Shown here in pieces: positions 5,722 to 6,576 of a DNA stretch of 6,576 nucleotides. The first letter of the stretch is position 1; the number at the start of each line of letters is the position of its first letter. A program made the translations under genes and the position numbers. The notes below the pieces were generated by a model. The model ran no database searches, had not been told where the DNA came from, and worked only from the letters and a program-made list of their open reading frames with translations. Source of the stretch: Anaerotignum sp. (GTDB lineage Bacteria; Bacillota; Clostridia; Lachnospirales; Anaerotignaceae); assembly GCA_017442465.1 (NCBI GenBank), contig JAFRZQ010000009.1, positions 1-6,576 of the forward strand. Reading direction: 5' to 3'.

Positions 5722-5964
5722 ATGTCTACAATCGGTACAGTTTTAACAGTAATTTTAATCGTTCTGGCAGTGGTTCTGGCAACAATCATTCTGATGCAGT
5801 CCAAACGTTCTGCTGGTCTGGGCGCAGTAAGCGGCAACAGCAACACAGATTCTTTCTGGAGCAAAAACAAAGGCAACTCCATGGAAGGTCAGATGGAAAA
5901 ATACACAAAGATCCTGGGCGCAGCGTTTATGATCATTGCGTTCATCGTGAATCTGGTAGGTTAA
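5722..5964 (+). CDS. secG: Preprotein translocase subunit SecG
   Basis: The 80-residue protein is the small SecYEG channel subunit, which assists SecA-driven protein export across the cytoplasmic membrane. ATG 5722 is chosen because AGGAGG 5708-5713 lies 8 nt upstream; in-frame ATGs at 5698 and 5701 lie in the leader hairpin region and have no comparable site. It has two membrane helices (about residues 5-25 and 63-79) joined by the conserved loop: MQSKRSAGLGAVSG at 25-38, then SFWSKNKGNSMEG at 44-56 and MEKYTKI. These are the hallmark SecG positions of Firmicutes. The length is normal. It has its own promoter and its own terminator, so it looks monocistronic, although rnr follows closely as in many Firmicutes. 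Confidence 0.95.
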   Translation: MSTIGTVLTVILIVLAVVLATIILMQSKRSAGLGAVSGNSNTDSFWSKNKGNSMEGQMEKYTKILGAAFMIIAFIVNLVG

Positions 5965-5973
5965 GAAAAACTG

Positions 5974-6004
5974 GGATGCTGTGAGAACAGCATCCTTTTC
6001 TTTT
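5974..6004 (+). terminator. Intrinsic terminator after secG
   Basis: GGATGCTGT 5974-5982 pairs perfectly with ACAGCATCC 5987-5995 around a GAGA (GNRA) tetraloop, followed by TTTTCTTTT. An A-rich stretch precedes the 5' arm, so it may work in both directions. It probably limits read-through from secG into rnr. Confidence 0.9.
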
Positions 6005-6054
6005 ATATTTTGAAAAAAATTGGGGAACCTAAAAGAAAAACAAGGAGACAATCT

Positions 6055-6576
6055 ATGGAACAAACTGATATTATGCAGGCAAGAAAGGAACGGATCCTTG
6101 CCTATATCAAAAGTGACGGATATATTCCCATGAAGCGAAAAGACCTCAGGGTGATGATGGACGTGCCGGTGGAGGACAGACCTGTCTTTGAAGAACTGCT
6201 GCAGCAGCTCATTGATGAAGGCCATCTTTTTGAAACAAGAAAAGGGAAGCTGGCATCCCCTAGAGATTTACAAATGGCAACGGGCTCTTTTATTGGCCAT
6301 GCCAGAGGCTTTGGTTTTGTAACACCTGATGAAGGCGGCGAGGATGTATTTATTCCTGCCAGTGAGACCATGGGTGCCATGCAGAAGGATAAAGTTCTTT
6401 ATAAAGTGCTGCATAAGGCGGAAAAAGGGAAAAAGGCCGATGGCGTTATCGTGAAAATTTTGGAAAGAGGGATGCAGCGTATCGTTGGCACTTTTGAGGC
6501 CGGAGCAAAAGGATATGGCTTTGTAGTTGCCGATGATAAGAAGATCGCCAAAGATATTTTTATTTCCAGAGACCAT
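6055..6576 (+). CDS. rnr: Ribonuclease R, N-terminal part (3' truncated by window edge)
   Basis: ATG 6055 has AAGGAGA at 6042-6048 just upstream, and the frame stays open for 174 codons to the window end. RNase R is a processive 3'-5' exoribonuclease that degrades structured RNA and, with SmpB/tmRNA, defective mRNAs. The visible part holds the N-terminal winged-helix-type domain (about residues 8-66, containing ARKERILAYIKSDGYIPMKR) and then two cold-shock/OB RNA-binding domains. These start at GSFIGHARGFGFVTPDEGGE (77-96, followed by DVFIPASE) and GTFEAGAKGYGFVVADD (143-159, followed by IFIS). The catalytic RNB domain and the C-terminal S1 domain lie beyond the window. The secG-rnr order is common in Firmicutes, where smpB often follows. 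No convincing promoter was found in the roughly 50 bases between the secG terminator and this start, so expression may depend on a weak promoter or on read-through. Confidence 0.93.
   Translation, partial: MEQTDIMQARKERILAYIKSDGYIPMKRKDLRVMMDVPVEDRPVFEELLQQLIDEGHLFETRKGKLASPRDLQMATGSFIGHARGFGFVTPDEGGEDVFIPASETMGAMQKDKVLYKVLHKAEKGKKADGVIVKILERGMQRIVGTFEAGAKGYGFVVADDKKIAKDIFISRDH

Noticed and set aside
6004..6038. Promoter for rnr (TATATT at 6004-6009, or TTGAAA at 6010-6015).
   Set aside because: Neither box has a partner at proper spacing; the A/T richness around a terminator makes such matches likely by chance.
1..6576. CRISPR array, tRNA/rRNA genes, insertion sequences or attachment-site repeats.
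   Set aside because: No regularly spaced repeats, RNA gene signatures, transposase motifs or duplicated att-like sequences were seen on reading both strands.

Overview
The window looks like the chromosome of a Gram-positive Clostridia-type bacterium, most likely a Lachnospiraceae member. The reasons are strong AGGAGG-type ribosome binding sites, sigma-A-like promoters, intrinsic terminators, the firmicute SecG sequence, a secG-rnr gene pair, and tail proteins of the Bacillus PBSX (Xkd) type. The assignment to family is inference. Every gene is on the + strand, and there is no gene-free stretch longer than about 130 bases.

Positions 1-4106 are the distal part of a contractile phage-tail module. 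In order they encode: the C-terminal part of an XkdQ/YqbQ-like hub protein; an XkdN-like tail assembly chaperone; an unrecognised, highly charged 224-residue protein with recurring aromatic motifs; an XkdR-like protein (DUF2577); an XkdS-like protein (DUF2634); the baseplate J protein (XkdT-like); and an XkdU/YmfQ-like protein (DUF2313). The genes are nearly gapless, with stop/start overlaps GTGA, TAATG and TGATG, as expected for one translationally coupled operon. A strong intrinsic terminator begins inside the last stop codon. No tail fibre, holin or lysin gene follows.

The clearest hidden feature is a programmed -1 frameshift signal at the end of the chaperone gene. A canonical A AAA AAC heptamer directly abuts the zero-frame TGA and is followed, after 7 nt, by a long two-part stem-loop. 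A shift joins the 121-residue chaperone to a 51-residue extension, giving a 172-residue fusion like the G/GT pair of other tailed phages. The gene after such a pair is normally the tape measure. Here it is the 224-residue aromatic-repeat protein, and the pair lies between the XkdQ-like and XkdR-like genes rather than before the LysM/XkdQ genes as in PBSX. A very short or atypical contractile tail (tailocin, injection-like particle or domesticated remnant) is a reasonable hypothesis, but genes upstream of the window could change it.

Positions 4107-6576 are ordinary chromosomal genes: a MATE-family multidrug/Na+ antiporter-type transporter, secG with a good promoter and a hairpin-rich leader, a strong terminator, and the start of rnr (RNase R), which runs off the right edge.
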